Source: Rhodobium gokarnense (GTDB lineage Bacteria; Pseudomonadota; Alphaproteobacteria; Rhizobiales; Rhodobiaceae). Taken from it: a stretch of DNA of 64,000 nucleotides. The notes beneath the pieces were generated by a model that did not search any database, had not been told where the DNA came from, and saw nothing but the letters and a program-made list of their open reading frames with translations. How positions within the stretch are numbered: position 1 is the stretch's first letter; each line of letters begins with the position of its first letter. The stretch lies in contig NZ_JAOQNS010000004.1 in the NCBI RefSeq assembly GCF_025961475.1, forward strand, positions 394,117-458,116. Direction: 5' to 3'. A program made the translations under genes and the position numbers. Of the stretch, positions 30,468 to 40,008 are shown one piece after another.

Positions 30468-30957
30468 CGACGACCTCAAGGCGCTCGCAGCCACCGTACT
30501 TCAGGCGTGCCGCGCCAAGGGCCTGATGGCGGCGACGGCCGAGAGCTGCACCGGCGGGCTGATCGCCGCCATGCTGACGGAGGTCGCCGGCTCGTCGGAT
30601 GTGGTGGAGCGCGGCTTCGTCACCTATTCCAACGAGGCCAAGACCGAAATGCTCGGCGTTCCGGCTGACCTCATCGAGGCCCAGGGCGCCGTCAGCGAAG
30701 CGGTGGCGCGGGCGATGGCGGAGGGAGCGATCGCGCACTCCCGCGCCGATATCGCCGTTGCCGTTACCGGCGTTGCCGGGCCCGGTGGCGGCTCGCCGGA
30801 AAAGCCGGTCGGCCTCGTCCACCTGGCGGCAAGCCGGCGGGGCGGCCAAACAGTGCATCTGGAGCGGCGCTACGGCGACATCGGCCGCGCCGAGGTGCGC
30901 GCCGCGACCGTCGTCGATGCCTTGTTGCTGATCGAGAAGCTGGCCGTCGGCGGCTAG
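30460..30957 (+). CDS. pncC: CinA-family nicotinamide-nucleotide amidohydrolase
   Basis: A 165-residue stand-alone CinA C-terminal domain. Proteins of this size are NMN deamidases (PncC) that recycle pyridine nucleotides by converting NMN to nicotinate mononucleotide. The active-site motif is [20 protein letters not shown] near the start; [16 protein letters not shown] and [18 protein letters not shown] follow. The start ATG 30460 overlaps ispDF by 8 bases. The ispDF-cinA pairing is common in the order. Confidence 0.92.
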   Translation: MADDDLKALAATVLQACRAKGLMAATAESCTGGLIAAMLTEVAGSSDVVERGFVTYSNEAKTEMLGVPADLIEAQGAVSEAVARAMAEGAIAHSRADIAVAVTGVAGPGGGSPEKPVGLVHLAASRRGGQTVHLERRYGDIGRAEVRAATVVDALLLIEKLAVGG

Positions 30958-31060
30958 AGCGTATTCCCGAAAAGTGGAAACCAGTTTTCGGATAAGAATA
31001 CGCATCAAAACAACAAGCTAGAGCGTTTCGGGCGATTCCGTAATCGCATGAAATGCTCTA
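30956..31060. repeat. Rhizobial-type palindromic intergenic repeat (RIME-like)
   Basis: Two palindromes sit in the 119-base gap between convergent genes. The first (30959-31003) has arms GCGTATTC and GAATACGC around the CCGAAAAGTGGAAACC / TTTTCGG core that is scattered through rhizobial genomes. The second (31019-31060) has arms TAGAGC and GCTCTA. The structure matches the mosaic intergenic elements described for Rhizobium and relatives; it is likely transcribed and may act as a bidirectional terminator. Confidence 0.75.
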
Positions 31061-31076
31061 GGCGTTCCCGCCGGCC

Positions 31077-31568
31077 TCAGGGGCTTACAGTGGAGGGCCG
31101 CGCCATCCGCTGGTCGTGGATGCCGTAGAGTTCGTCGGCGCGCTTCTCGAAGGCCGTCGAAAACATCCGGAACGCCTTGTCGAAGACGGTGCCCATCACC
31201 GCGCTCAGCATGCGCGAGCGGAACTCGTAGCTGATGAAGAAGCCGACGTCGCAATTGTGCTCGGGCAGGTCGTCGAACTTCCAGCGGTTGTGCAGGTATT
31301 TGAACGGGCCGTCGAGATATTCGACCTCGATGGTCATGTCGCCGCGATTGAGGGTCGCGCGCGAGGTGAAGCTCTCGCGGATCACCTTATAGGCGACCGT
31401 CATGTCGGCGACGATGACGTCGCAGGAGGGCGACACCACCTTCCTGCCGCGCAGGCGCGCGGCCTGGCACAGTGGCAGGAACTTCGGATAGTTCTCCACG
31501 TCCGCGACCAATTCGAACATGTTCTCGGCGGTGTGGCGAACCCGTCGGGTCGTTTCAAATTCCGGCAT
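31077..31568 (-). CDS. RatA/COQ10-family lipid-binding (START-like) protein
   Basis: A 163-residue START-domain protein of the COQ10/RatA group. Mitochondrial COQ10 binds ubiquinone and supports respiration; the bacterial name RatA (a proposed toxin acting on ribosomes) comes from Escherichia coli and need not apply here. Diagnostic stretches are FETTRRVRHTAENMFELVAD, VENYPKFLPLC and PFKYLHNRWKFDDL. The gene follows lipA after 17 bases, an arrangement common in alphaproteobacteria, which favours a respiratory role. Confidence 0.88.
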   Translation of the reverse strand: MPEFETTRRVRHTAENMFELVADVENYPKFLPLCQAARLRGRKVVSPSCDVIVADMTVAYKVIRESFTSRATLNRGDMTIEVEYLDGPFKYLHNRWKFDDLPEHNCDVGFFISYEFRSRMLSAVMGTVFDKAFRMFSTAFEKRADELYGIHDQRMARPSTVSP

Positions 31569-31585
31569 TGGTCATCCGATTGGGA

Positions 31586-32578
31586 TCAGTAGCCCTTGGC
31601 CGCCACGCGCGCCGCGCGCAGCTTGGCGAAATCGTCGCCGGCATGGTGGGACGAGCGGGTCAGCGGCGTCGCCGAGACCATCAAAAAGCCCTTGGCGTAG
31701 GCGATCTGCTCCAGCGCCTTGAACTCGGACGGCTCCACGAAGCGGTCGACCGGATGGTGCTTGCGGCTCGGCTGCAGGTACTGGCCGATGGTCAGGAAGT
31801 CGACGTCGGCGCTGCGCAAATCGTCCATGAGCTGCTGGATTTCGTGCCGCTTCTCGCCGAGGCCGACCATGATGCCGGACTTGGTGAACATGGTCGGATC
31901 GAGCTCCTTCACCCGCTGCAACAGGCGGATGGAATGGAAATAGCGGGCGCCGGGGCGAACGGTGAGGTAAAGGCCCGGGACGGTCTCCAGATTGTGGTTG
32001 AAGACGTCGGGCTTGGCGGCAACGACCGTCTCCACCGCCCCGTCCTTCCTCAGGAAGTCGGGCGTCAGAACCTCGACCGTAGTGGTCGGCGAAGCGGCGC
32101 GGATCGCCTTGATGGTGGCGGCAAAGTGCGCGGCGCCGCCGTCGGCGAGGTCGTCGCGGTCGACCGAGGTGACGACGACGTGCTTCAGGCCCATGCGGGC
32201 GACGGCGGTCGCCACCCGCTCCGGCTCCAGGAAGTCGAGCCCCTTCGGGATGCCGGTCGAGACATTGCAGAAGGCGCAGGCCCTCGTGCAGGTGTCGCCC
32301 ATGATCATGAAGGAGGCGTGCTTCTTGGCCCAGCACTCGCCGATATTCGGGCAGCCCGCTTCCTGGCAGACGGTCACCAGCCGGTTGTCGCGGACGATGT
32401 TCTCGGTTTCCCGGAACCCGGTGTTGCCCGGCGCCTTGACCCGGATCCAGGAGGGTTTCCTCAGGATCGGCGTGTCGGCCCGGTGCGCCTTTTCCGGATG
32501 GCGCGGCCGTTCGGCCTTGGCGTTGTCGGTCTTGGCGTCGGTCCCGGTCTCGGGCTGTGTGTCGGGGGCGATGGCCAT
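31586..32578 (-). CDS. lipA: Lipoyl synthase
   Basis: Radical-SAM enzyme inserting two sulfurs into octanoyl groups on lipoyl domains. The 330-residue protein carries both clusters: the auxiliary cluster ligands in [13 protein letters not shown] and the radical-SAM motif in [10 protein letters not shown]. The C-terminal RSSxxA-type motif is present (LTRSSHHAG). Its products are needed by the E2 and E1-beta lipoyl domains of the pyruvate dehydrogenase encoded just upstream. Confidence 0.97.
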   Translation of the reverse strand: MAIAPDTQPETGTDAKTDNAKAERPRHPEKAHRADTPILRKPSWIRVKAPGNTGFRETENIVRDNRLVTVCQEAGCPNIGECWAKKHASFMIMGDTCTRACAFCNVSTGIPKGLDFLEPERVATAVARMGLKHVVVTSVDRDDLADGGAAHFAATIKAIRAASPTTTVEVLTPDFLRKDGAVETVVAAKPDVFNHNLETVPGLYLTVRPGARYFHSIRLLQRVKELDPTMFTKSGIMVGLGEKRHEIQQLMDDLRSADVDFLTIGQYLQPSRKHHPVDRFVEPSEFKALEQIAYAKGFLMVSATPLTRSSHHAGDDFAKLRAARVAAKGY

Positions 32579-32681
32579 GGGTGGTCTTTCCGTCTTTCAA
32601 CTCACGACCGGCGGTCGCTGCCGGCCGCCGGTCGGATGGGCATATAGCGCGCGCGGGCTTGCGCGCAAACGCGACCTTTGG

Positions 32682-32930
32682 TCAGGAAATCAGCCGCGCG
32701 ATCAGGACGACGATGATGGCGCCGACCGTTGCGACGATGATTTGCTCGACGAAGGCGTTGCCGATGTTGAGGCTGATGTTGAACTGCCGGGCGAGGAAGC
32801 CGCCGACGAAGGAGCCGACGAGGCCCCACAGGATGTATTTCAAAAGGCCGCCGCCGCCGACGACGAAGCTGGCGAGCCAGCCGGCGATCAGGCCGATGAC
32901 GACCCAGATGATGATAGACCGTGTGTCCAT
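32682..32930 (-). CDS. GlsB/YeaQ/YmgE-type small membrane protein
   Basis: An 82-residue protein with three hydrophobic segments and glycine-rich turns (IIWVVIGLIAGWLASFVVGG, ILWGLVGSFVGGFLARQF, IIVATVGAIIVVLIARLI). This is the transglycosylase-associated/GlsB family, small inner-membrane proteins linked to general stress in several bacteria, with no defined biochemical activity. It lies between lpdA and lipA. Confidence 0.85.
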   Translation of the reverse strand: MDTRSIIIWVVIGLIAGWLASFVVGGGGLLKYILWGLVGSFVGGFLARQFNISLNIGNAFVEQIIVATVGAIIVVLIARLIS

Positions 32931-33003
32931 GTTGCGTTCGTCTCCCCGTTAACTGCCGCCGCGTTGCGTCGGCTGGAGCCCCTTCAATGACAGCGACAGC
33001 CTA

Positions 33004-34419
33004 TCACGTATGGATGACGCGGCCATAGGCGTCCAAAACGCTTTCGTGCATCATCTCCGAGAGCGTCGGGTGCGGGAAAACCGCGTGGATCAGCTCTTCC
33101 TCGGTGGTCTCAAGGTTCATGGCGACGACGAACCCCTGGATAAGCTCGGTCACCTCCGCGCCGACCATATGGGCGCCGAGGAGCTGGCCTGTCTTGTCGT
33201 CGAAGACCGTCTTGACGAGGCCTTCCGGCTCGCCGAGGGCGATCGCCTTGCCGTTGCCGATGAACGGAAAGTGGCCGACGCGGACCTTGTAGCCGGCTTC
33301 CTTGGCCTTTGCCTCCGTCAGGCCGACCGAGGCGACCTGGGGATTGCAGTAGGTGCAGCCGGGGATCTTCAGCTTGTCCATCGGGTGGACGTCGAGGCCC
33401 TTGATGCCCTCAACGCAGATGACGCCCTCGTGCTCGGCCTTGTGGGCGAGCATCGGCGGGCCGGCGACGTCACCGATGGCATAGAGCCCTTTGACGTTGG
33501 TGCGGCCGAGCCCGTCGGTGACGACGCAGCCGCGGTCGGTTTTCACGCCGAGGTCTTCCAGGCCGAGCTTCTCGATATTGCCGACGACGCCGACGGCGGA
33601 GATCACCTTGTCGACGGTGAGCTTCTCGCTCTTGCCGTCCTTGAATTCCAGCGTCGCGGTGACGCTGTCCTTGCCCTTGTCGAGCTTGGCGACCTTGGTG
33701 TCGGTGTGGATCTTCATGCCGGCCTTTTCCAGGCGCTTGCGGGCATGGGCGGAGATTTCCGCATCCTCCACCGGCAGGATCTGCGGCAGCACCTCGACGA
33801 CGGTCACCTCGGCGCCCATGGTGCGGTAGAAGCTGGCGAATTCGATGCCGATGGCGCCGGAGCCGACGACCAGCAGCTTCTTCGGCAACTCGTCCGGGAC
33901 CATGGCCTCGAAATAGGTCCAGACCTGCTTGCCGTCGGGCTCCAGACCGGGCAGCACGCGCGGCCGGGCGCCGGTGGCGACGATGACGTGCTTGGCGGAA
34001 TAGTCGCCGCCGCCGAGGGCGCCCTTCGGCGCATCGTCGGCGCCCGTGACGGTCATCTTGCCCGGGGCCGTCAGCTTGGCCGAGCCCCAGATCACGTCGA
34101 CCTTGTTCTTCTTGAGCAAGAAGCCGACGCCGGTGGCGAGCTGTTTTGAGACACCGCGCGAGCGCTTGACGACGGCGTCCATGTCGAAGCCGATCTTGTC
34201 CGCGGACAGGCCGAAGTCCTTGGCGTGCTCCATGTGGTGGTAGACCTCGGCGGAGCGCAGCAGCGCCTTGGTCGGGATGCAGCCCCAGTTGAGGCAGATG
34301 CCGCCGAGGTGCTTCTTTTCAACGACTGCGGTCTTGAAGCCGAGCTGGGCGGCGCGGATGGCCGTGACGTAGCCGCCGGGGCCGGCGCCGATCACGATGA
34401 TGTCGTAAGCGTTGGACAT
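33004..34419 (-). CDS. lpdA: Dihydrolipoyl dehydrogenase (PDH E3)
   Basis: FAD enzyme reoxidising dihydrolipoamide with NAD+. The 471-residue protein has an FAD motif (IIVIGAGPGGYVTAIRAAQL), the redox disulfide in GGICLNWGCIPTKALL, a central NAD motif (VVGSGAIGIEFASFY) and the C-terminal active-site His-Glu in HPTLSEMMHE. It closes the pdhA-pdhB-pdhC-lpdA operon and presumably serves that complex. The ribosome site is GAGG before ATG 34419. Confidence 0.97.
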   Translation of the reverse strand: MSNAYDIIVIGAGPGGYVTAIRAAQLGFKTAVVEKKHLGGICLNWGCIPTKALLRSAEVYHHMEHAKDFGLSADKIGFDMDAVVKRSRGVSKQLATGVGFLLKKNKVDVIWGSAKLTAPGKMTVTGADDAPKGALGGGDYSAKHVIVATGARPRVLPGLEPDGKQVWTYFEAMVPDELPKKLLVVGSGAIGIEFASFYRTMGAEVTVVEVLPQILPVEDAEISAHARKRLEKAGMKIHTDTKVAKLDKGKDSVTATLEFKDGKSEKLTVDKVISAVGVVGNIEKLGLEDLGVKTDRGCVVTDGLGRTNVKGLYAIGDVAGPPMLAHKAEHEGVICVEGIKGLDVHPMDKLKIPGCTYCNPQVASVGLTEAKAKEAGYKVRVGHFPFIGNGKAIALGEPEGLVKTVFDDKTGQLLGAHMVGAEVTELIQGFVVAMNLETTEEELIHAVFPHPTLSEMMHESVLDAYGRVIHT

Positions 34420-34501
34420 GGCTTGCCTCGTTGTGCGGTGCCGCGCGGCGGGCGCCGAGCTGGCGCCTGCCGAATGCGTCGCGCGTGCCGAAGGACGGGT
34501 G

Positions 34502-35866
34502 CTAGACCAGCATTCCCATCGGGTTCTCGATGTAGCGCTTGAAAGCGGCCATCAGTTCGGCGCCCAGCGCCCCGTCGACGGCGCGGTGGTCGGTGGAAAG
34601 GGTCGCCGACATGATGGTCGCCACCTCGATGGTGCCGTCGACAACGACCGGCCGCTGCTCGCCCGCACCGACCGCAAGGATCGTCGCGTGCGGCGGGTTG
34701 ATGACGGCCGAAAAGTCCTTGATGCCGAACATGCCGAGATTGGAGACGGCCGTCGCCCCGCCCTGGTATTCCTCCGGCTTCAGCCGGCGGTCGCGGGCGC
34801 GCTTGGCAAAATCCTTCATCTCGTTGGAGATGATGGACAGCGTCTTTTCGTCGGCCCGGCGCACCACCGGCGTGATAAGGCCGCCCGGGATGGCGACGGC
34901 AACGCCCACATCGGCGGACTTGTGCTTCAGCATCGCGTCCTCGGTCCAGGTGACGTTGGCGTCCGGCACGGCCTTCAGCGACAGCGCCAGCGCCTTGATG
35001 ACCATGTCGTTGACGGAGATCTTATAGGCCGGCTTGTCGTCGGTCACCGGGGCCGCGTCGTTGAGCTGTTTGCGCAAGGCGAGCAGCGCATCGATGCGGC
35101 AGTCGACGGTGAGGTAGAAATGCGGGATCGTCGTCTTCGATTCCGTCAGGCGCCGGGCGATGACCTTGCGCATGGAATCGTGCGGCACGGTCTCGTAGCT
35201 GCCCTCCTCGAACATGGCGCGGATCGCATCGGCGCCCATGCCCTTTGCCGGCGCAGCAGCGGGCGCGGCGGCCTCGGCCTTGTCCGGCTTGGCGGCGGCG
35301 GTGCCCTTTTCAAGGGCCTCTTCCACGTCGCGCTGGACAATGCGGCCATGTGGGCCGGAGCCCTTGATGGCGGAAAGGTCGAGATCGTTCTGCTTGGCGA
35401 TGCGGCGGGCGAGCGGGGAGGAAAAGATGCGGTCGCCGTCGCCGGTCGTCGGCGCCGGACCGGCTTCAGCGTCTGCGGCGGCCGGCTTTTTCGCCTCCGT
35501 TTTCTTCTCGTCGCTCTTTTGGGCCGGCTTGTCGTCGGTCTTTGCCGCCTCAGCCTTTTCGGGCTTGGCGTCTTTCTTCGGCGCCGCGTTTTCGCCCGCG
35601 CCTTCCAGCGCGCTTTCGTCCTCGCCCTCTTCCAGAAGAAGCGCGATCAACTGGTTGACCGGCACGTCGTTTGTACCCTCGCCGACGACGATCTTGCCGA
35701 CGGTGCCCTCGTCGACGGCTTCCACTTCCATGGTCGCCTTGTCGGTCTCTATTTCGGCGATGACGTCGCCGGGGGCGACCGAATCGCCCTCTTTCACCAG
35801 CCACTTGGCGAGATTGCCGCTTTCCATGGTCGGCGACAGGGCCGGCATCAGGATCTCTATGGGCAT
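34502..35866 (-). CDS. pdhC: Pyruvate dehydrogenase E2, dihydrolipoyl acetyltransferase
   Basis: Core of the PDH complex transferring acetyl groups from lipoamide to CoA. The 454-residue protein has one lipoyl domain (residues 1-78; lipoyl Lys43 in [11 protein letters not shown]), a Lys/Ala/Glu-rich flexible linker (about 95-145), a peripheral subunit-binding domain ([20 protein letters not shown]) and the catalytic domain ending with [13 protein letters not shown], which holds the catalytic His and Asp. Confidence 0.96.
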   Translation of the reverse strand: MPIEILMPALSPTMESGNLAKWLVKEGDSVAPGDVIAEIETDKATMEVEAVDEGTVGKIVVGEGTNDVPVNQLIALLLEEGEDESALEGAGENAAPKKDAKPEKAEAAKTDDKPAQKSDEKKTEAKKPAAADAEAGPAPTTGDGDRIFSSPLARRIAKQNDLDLSAIKGSGPHGRIVQRDVEEALEKGTAAAKPDKAEAAAPAAAPAKGMGADAIRAMFEEGSYETVPHDSMRKVIARRLTESKTTIPHFYLTVDCRIDALLALRKQLNDAAPVTDDKPAYKISVNDMVIKALALSLKAVPDANVTWTEDAMLKHKSADVGVAVAIPGGLITPVVRRADEKTLSIISNEMKDFAKRARDRRLKPEEYQGGATAVSNLGMFGIKDFSAVINPPHATILAVGAGEQRPVVVDGTIEVATIMSATLSTDHRAVDGALGAELMAAFKRYIENPMGMLV

Positions 35867-35923
35867 TGCTGCGCTCCCCGCATTTTCATGCCTGCATCAT
35901 TCATTTGAGCGGTTGAGGCGCCC

Positions 35924-37348
35924 TCACCTGTAGCAGACCGCCTTGACGGCCTCGATCAGTTCGGGAACCGAGGGCTTGGCGAGCACTTCCAGATTGGCCG
36001 CATAGGGCATCGGCACGTCCTTGCCGGTGATCGACAGGATCGGCGCGTCGAGCCAGTCGAAGGCCTTTTCCTGGACCTGCTTGGCGATCTCCGAGGACAC
36101 CGAGCAGATCGGCCAGCCCTCTTCCACGGTGACGCAGCGGCCGGTCTTCTTCACCGACTCAATGACCGTGTCGATGTCGAGCGGACGCAGGGTCCTGAGG
36201 TCGATGAGTTCGGCCGAAATGCCCATCTCGTCCAGCGCCTCGGCGGCCTTGACCGCATAGGTCATGCCGATGCCCCAGGAGACGATGGTGGCGTCGGTGC
36301 CCGGGCGGGCGATCTTGGCCTTGCCGATCGGAAGCACGTAGTCGTCGAGCTTCGGCACGTCGAAGGACTGGCCGTAGAGCATCTCGTTTTCGAGGAAGAC
36401 GACCGGGTTCGGATCGCGGATCGCCGCCTTCAGGAGGCCCTTGGCGTCCGCGGCTGTCCACGGCATCACGACCTTCAGGCCCGGGATCTGGGAATACCAG
36501 GCGGAAAAATCCTGGCTGTGCTGGGCGGCGACGCGTGCGGCAGCCCCGTTCGGGCCGCGGAAGACGATCGGGCAGCCCATCTGGCCGCCGGACATGTAAA
36601 GGGTTTTTGCCGCCGAATTGATGATCTGGTCCATCGCCTGCATGGCGAAGTTGAAGGTCATGAATTCGACGATCGGCCGAAGCCCGGTCAGGGCCGCGCC
36701 GACGCCGAGACCCGTAAAGCCGTGCTCGGTGATCGGGGTGTCGACGACGCGCGTGTCGCCGAACTCCTTGAGGAGCCCCTGGGTCACCTTGTAGGCGCCC
36801 TCATATTCCGCGACCTCTTCGCCCATGATGAAGACGGTGTCGTCGCGGCGCATTTCTTCCGCCATGGCATCGCGCAGGGCCTCGCGCACCGAGGTCTTGA
36901 CCATCTCGGTGCCGTCCGGGATCTCCGGATCGTCGTCGGGCTTCAAGAGCGGTGTAGCGGCAAGCGGCGGGCCGGACGGCTTGTCGGTCTCGTCGTCCTC
37001 GCCATCGTCCGCGGACGCCTCTTCCTTCGGCGCTTCAGCCTTTTCTTCCGCCTTCTCCGGCGCCTTCCCGCCCTTCGGGGCGGCGTCGAGGGCGCTCTCG
37101 TCCTCGCCCTCTTCCAGGATCATGGCGATCGGCGTGTTCACCTTCACGTTCTCGGTGCCGTCAGCGACCATGATCTTGCCGAGGACGCCCTCGTCGACGG
37201 CCTCGACCTCCATGGTCGCCTTGTCGGTCTCGATCTCGGCGAGAACGTCGCCGGCCGAGACCTGGTCACCCTCGGCCTTCAGCCATTTGGACAGGGTGCC
37301 CTCTTCCATGGTCGGGGAAAGGGCGGGCATCAATACTTCGATCGGCAT
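35924..37348 (-). CDS. pdhB: Pyruvate dehydrogenase E1 beta with an N-terminal lipoyl domain
   Basis: Beta subunit of the thiamine-diphosphate-dependent decarboxylase. At 474 residues it is about 140 longer than ordinary E1 beta because residues 1-78 are a lipoyl domain with Lys43 in [11 protein letters not shown], followed by an acidic Ala/Glu linker. The E1 beta part starts near residue 150 ([38 protein letters not shown]). The fusion is known in some alphaproteobacteria, including Sinorhizobium and Zymomonas. It gives the complex extra lipoyl arms for LipA to modify. Confidence 0.96.
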   Translation of the reverse strand: MPIEVLMPALSPTMEEGTLSKWLKAEGDQVSAGDVLAEIETDKATMEVEAVDEGVLGKIMVADGTENVKVNTPIAMILEEGEDESALDAAPKGGKAPEKAEEKAEAPKEEASADDGEDDETDKPSGPPLAATPLLKPDDDPEIPDGTEMVKTSVREALRDAMAEEMRRDDTVFIMGEEVAEYEGAYKVTQGLLKEFGDTRVVDTPITEHGFTGLGVGAALTGLRPIVEFMTFNFAMQAMDQIINSAAKTLYMSGGQMGCPIVFRGPNGAAARVAAQHSQDFSAWYSQIPGLKVVMPWTAADAKGLLKAAIRDPNPVVFLENEMLYGQSFDVPKLDDYVLPIGKAKIARPGTDATIVSWGIGMTYAVKAAEALDEMGISAELIDLRTLRPLDIDTVIESVKKTGRCVTVEEGWPICSVSSEIAKQVQEKAFDWLDAPILSITGKDVPMPYAANLEVLAKPSVPELIEAVKAVCYR

Positions 37349-37364
37349 CTTCGTCCGTCCTTCT

Positions 37365-38432
37365 CTAGCGCAGGATGTCGGTGTAGAGCTCCGAGACGTC
37401 GGGCTCCGGATCCGTCTGGGCGAACTCGGCCGCCTCGCCGACGATGCCGCGGACCTCCTTGTCGATCGCCTTGAGGTCGTCCTCGCTGGCGAGCCCGCGG
37501 TCGATCATGCGCTGGCGGACCCGCTCGATCGGGTCGTTCTCCGTGCGCATCTTCTGCACTTCTTCCTTGGAGCGGTACTTGGCCGGGTCGGACATGGAGT
37601 GGCCGCGGTAGCGATAGGTGATCATCTCCAGAATGTACGGCCCCTCGCCCTTGCGGCAGCGCTCGACCGCCCGCAGCCCCGCCTCGCGCACGGCGCGCAC
37701 GTCCATGCCGTCGACCTGCTCGCCCTCGATGTCGAAGGAGGCGCCGCGCTGGGAGAAGTCCCCTTGTGCGGTGGCGCGCTGGGTCGAGGTGCCCATGGCG
37801 TATTTGTTGTTCTCGATGACGAAGACGATGGGCAGCTTCCACAGGGAGGCCATGTTGAAGCTCTCATAGACCTGGCCCTGGTTGGCCGCGCCGTCGCCGA
37901 AATAGGTCAGGCACACCCGGTCGTTCTTGCGGTAGCGGTTGGCAAAGGCGATGCCGTTGCCGAGCGAGACCTGGGCGCCGACGATGCCGTGGCCGCCATA
38001 GAAATCCTTCTCGCGGGAGAACATGTGCATCGACCCGCCCTTGCCCTTGGACAGGCCGCCGCGGCGTCCGGTCAGCTCGGCCATGACGCCCTTGGGGTCC
38101 ATGCCGCAGGCCAGCATGTGGCCGTGGTCGCGGTAGCCGGTAATGACCTGGTCGCCCTCCTCCAGCGCCATCTGCATGCCGATGACGACGGCCTCCTGGC
38201 CGATATAGAGGTGGCAGAAACCGCCAATGAGGCCCATGCCGTACATCTGGCCGGCCTTTTCTTCAAAGCGCCGGATCAGCAGCATTTCCCGAAAGGCGTG
38301 GCGTTCCTGGTCTTCGGTGAGAGCGGGCGGGGCGTCCGCCGATGCCGGTTTTTTGGCGTCCGGCTTCGCCTTGGCGGATCTTGTCCGGGATTTCGGTGCG
38401 GTCTCGGACGATTTCTGCGCTTTCGTTGCCAT
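37365..38432 (-). CDS. pdhA: Pyruvate dehydrogenase E1 alpha
   Basis: Alpha subunit of the decarboxylase. From ATG 38432 (355 residues; GGAGGAAC upstream) an N-terminal Lys/Ala-rich tail of about 35 residues precedes the conserved fold ([31 protein letters not shown]). The thiamine-diphosphate motif runs [20 protein letters not shown], and the loop [11 protein letters not shown] is the region phosphorylated in mitochondrial enzymes. First gene of the pdh operon. Confidence 0.96.
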   Translation of the reverse strand: MATKAQKSSETAPKSRTRSAKAKPDAKKPASADAPPALTEDQERHAFREMLLIRRFEEKAGQMYGMGLIGGFCHLYIGQEAVVIGMQMALEEGDQVITGYRDHGHMLACGMDPKGVMAELTGRRGGLSKGKGGSMHMFSREKDFYGGHGIVGAQVSLGNGIAFANRYRKNDRVCLTYFGDGAANQGQVYESFNMASLWKLPIVFVIENNKYAMGTSTQRATAQGDFSQRGASFDIEGEQVDGMDVRAVREAGLRAVERCRKGEGPYILEMITYRYRGHSMSDPAKYRSKEEVQKMRTENDPIERVRQRMIDRGLASEDDLKAIDKEVRGIVGEAAEFAQTDPEPDVSELYTDILR

Positions 38433-38472
38433 GCGTTCCTCCGCGCTGTGCAGCGATGATCGCTTGGCGAGA

Positions 38473-38501
38473 AAGATAGCGCGGGCGCGGGCCGTTTCCA
38501 A
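38473..38501 (-). promoter_or_regulatory. Promoter of the pdh operon
   Basis: On the minus strand TTGGAA (38496-38501) and TATCTT (38473-38478) are separated by 17 bases, about 41 bases before the pdhA start. This is a sigma-70-like match judged by eye. Confidence 0.4.
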
Positions 38502-38611
38502 TTCCAAATGGCAACCGGCCGGCAGTTATAACCACTTATTTTTATTGGGAATTCACGATGAACTGGAATCCGGTTGATCAGGTGGATTAACCGGATTTAG
38601 GTAATGCCTGC

Positions 38612-38932
38612 TTACCTAATATGGTCGCGGAAGATGACGACCTCGTCCTGGTGGACGACGTTGAGGCTTTCCCTCGCCCGCTCCTCGATCATATCCGGAT
38701 CGAGGCTTTCGGGCCGAAGCAGCGCGACCCGGCGTTCCAGCTTCTCCTTGGTCGCCTTGAGGTCGGCCAGTTCCTCGCCGAGATGGGCCGCCTCGCTGTC
38801 GAAGCGTTCGCGGGCGAACAGGCCGTAATCGCCATGAAAGGCGTGATAGGCGAAATAGGCAAGGAACATGACCGTGATCGCAGGCAAGTAAAGCTGCTGC
38901 AGGACGGTCTTGCGACGGTGTCGAGTGGCCAT
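38612..38932 (-). CDS. ftsB: Septum formation initiator FtsB/DivIC
   Basis: Small bitopic divisome protein that bridges FtsL/FtsQ and signals to FtsWI. The 106-residue protein has a basic N-terminus (MATRHRRKTVLQQLY), one membrane helix (about residues 16-33) and a coiled-coil (LGEELADLKATKEKLERRVA) followed by the DivIC core (LDPDMIEERARESLNVVHQDE). The ATG at 38932 is preferred to a TTG 15 bases upstream. Location just upstream of pdhA is standard for the order. Confidence 0.9.
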   Translation of the reverse strand: MATRHRRKTVLQQLYLPAITVMFLAYFAYHAFHGDYGLFARERFDSEAAHLGEELADLKATKEKLERRVALLRPESLDPDMIEERARESLNVVHQDEVVIFRDHIR

Positions 38933-39082
38933 GGATTTTTTACGCAAGGACTGGTTACGCGAGTACCTGCTCGGCGCTTACTGCGCCCCCCACGGACCAT
39001 CATGGCCGAATGTGCTTAACGCTTGGTTTCGCACCTGCGGTAGCCGGCGCCGTATGGCGGATTTCGGCCACAGAGTGCGGGG

Positions 39083-39877
39083 TCAGACCCGTTCGGGACG
39101 ACGGTCGGGCGACGGCGCTTCCGGCTCGCGGCCAGGCTCCGGCGTGTCGAGCTGAACCCCGGCGTCGGCCGCCAGCTGGCGCGTCTTTGCCTGGTATTGC
39201 GGCGAGACGAGGCCGGCGGAAATGACCAGCTTGGCCGCCTCCTCCACCGTCATTTCCAGGGGAATGACGTCCTTCCTCGGCACGAACAGCAGGAAGCCGG
39301 AGGTCGGGTTCGGGGTGGTCGGCAAGAAGACGCTGATGATGCCGCCGTCGATGGGCATTTTTTCCGCGACCTCGCCGACGGTGTCAGTCGCAAGGAACAC
39401 GATCGCCCACAGACCGCGCCTTGGATACTCCACCAGCGCCGCCTTCTTGAACGACTGGCCGCGCTGGGACAGCACCGTCTCGAAGATCTGCTTCAGCGCC
39501 TGGTAGAGATTGCGGATCAGCGGCATGCGGCCGAGGATCAGCTCGCCATAGGAGATGATCGTGCGCCCGGCGATGTTGGCCGTGAGGAAGCCGAGCACGG
39601 TCAGGCCGACGACGGAAAAGATCAGGCCGAGCCCCGGCACCGCAAACGGCAGGTAGTGTTCCGGGTTGTAGACCGTCGGGATCAGCGGCTTCACCCAGTC
39701 GTCGACCCAGCGGATGAACGACCAGGTGAGGTAAAGGGTGATGCCGAGCGGGCCGGCGACGATGATGCCGGTCAGCAGGTAATTGCGCAGCTTGGCCGCC
39801 CCGCTGACGCGCGCGGAGCTTTCTGGCGGGCCGATCTTTTCGGTCGGCCGTTGTTTTTTCTGGCTTTTCGGTTTCAC
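39083..39877 (-). CDS. DUF502-family inner-membrane protein
   Basis: A 264-residue protein with two strong membrane segments (YLLTGIIVAGPLGITLYLTW and LGLIFSVVGLTVLGFL). The family-typical motifs follow: IPLIRNLY-like RMPLIRNLYQALKQIFETVL, VEYPRRGLWAIVFLATDT and FLPTTPNPTSGFLLFVPRKD. The C-terminal tail is proline- and charge-rich. The family is widespread and unassigned. It is the gene after glmS on this strand, 131 bases away. Confidence 0.85.
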   Translation of the reverse strand: MKPKSQKKQRPTEKIGPPESSARVSGAAKLRNYLLTGIIVAGPLGITLYLTWSFIRWVDDWVKPLIPTVYNPEHYLPFAVPGLGLIFSVVGLTVLGFLTANIAGRTIISYGELILGRMPLIRNLYQALKQIFETVLSQRGQSFKKAALVEYPRRGLWAIVFLATDTVGEVAEKMPIDGGIISVFLPTTPNPTSGFLLFVPRKDVIPLEMTVEEAAKLVISAGLVSPQYQAKTRQLAADAGVQLDTPEPGREPEAPSPDRRPERV

Positions 39878-40008
39878 GCTGGGTCGTCCTGTCGGCGCGT
39901 CCTGGGTCCGCTCAATCCCTTTCTACATCAATATAGGGCGCCGCAAAAAAATTTTGTGCAGTGCTTTAACGAAGACCGAAAAAGACGACGAAAAACGACC
40001 GCCGCCGC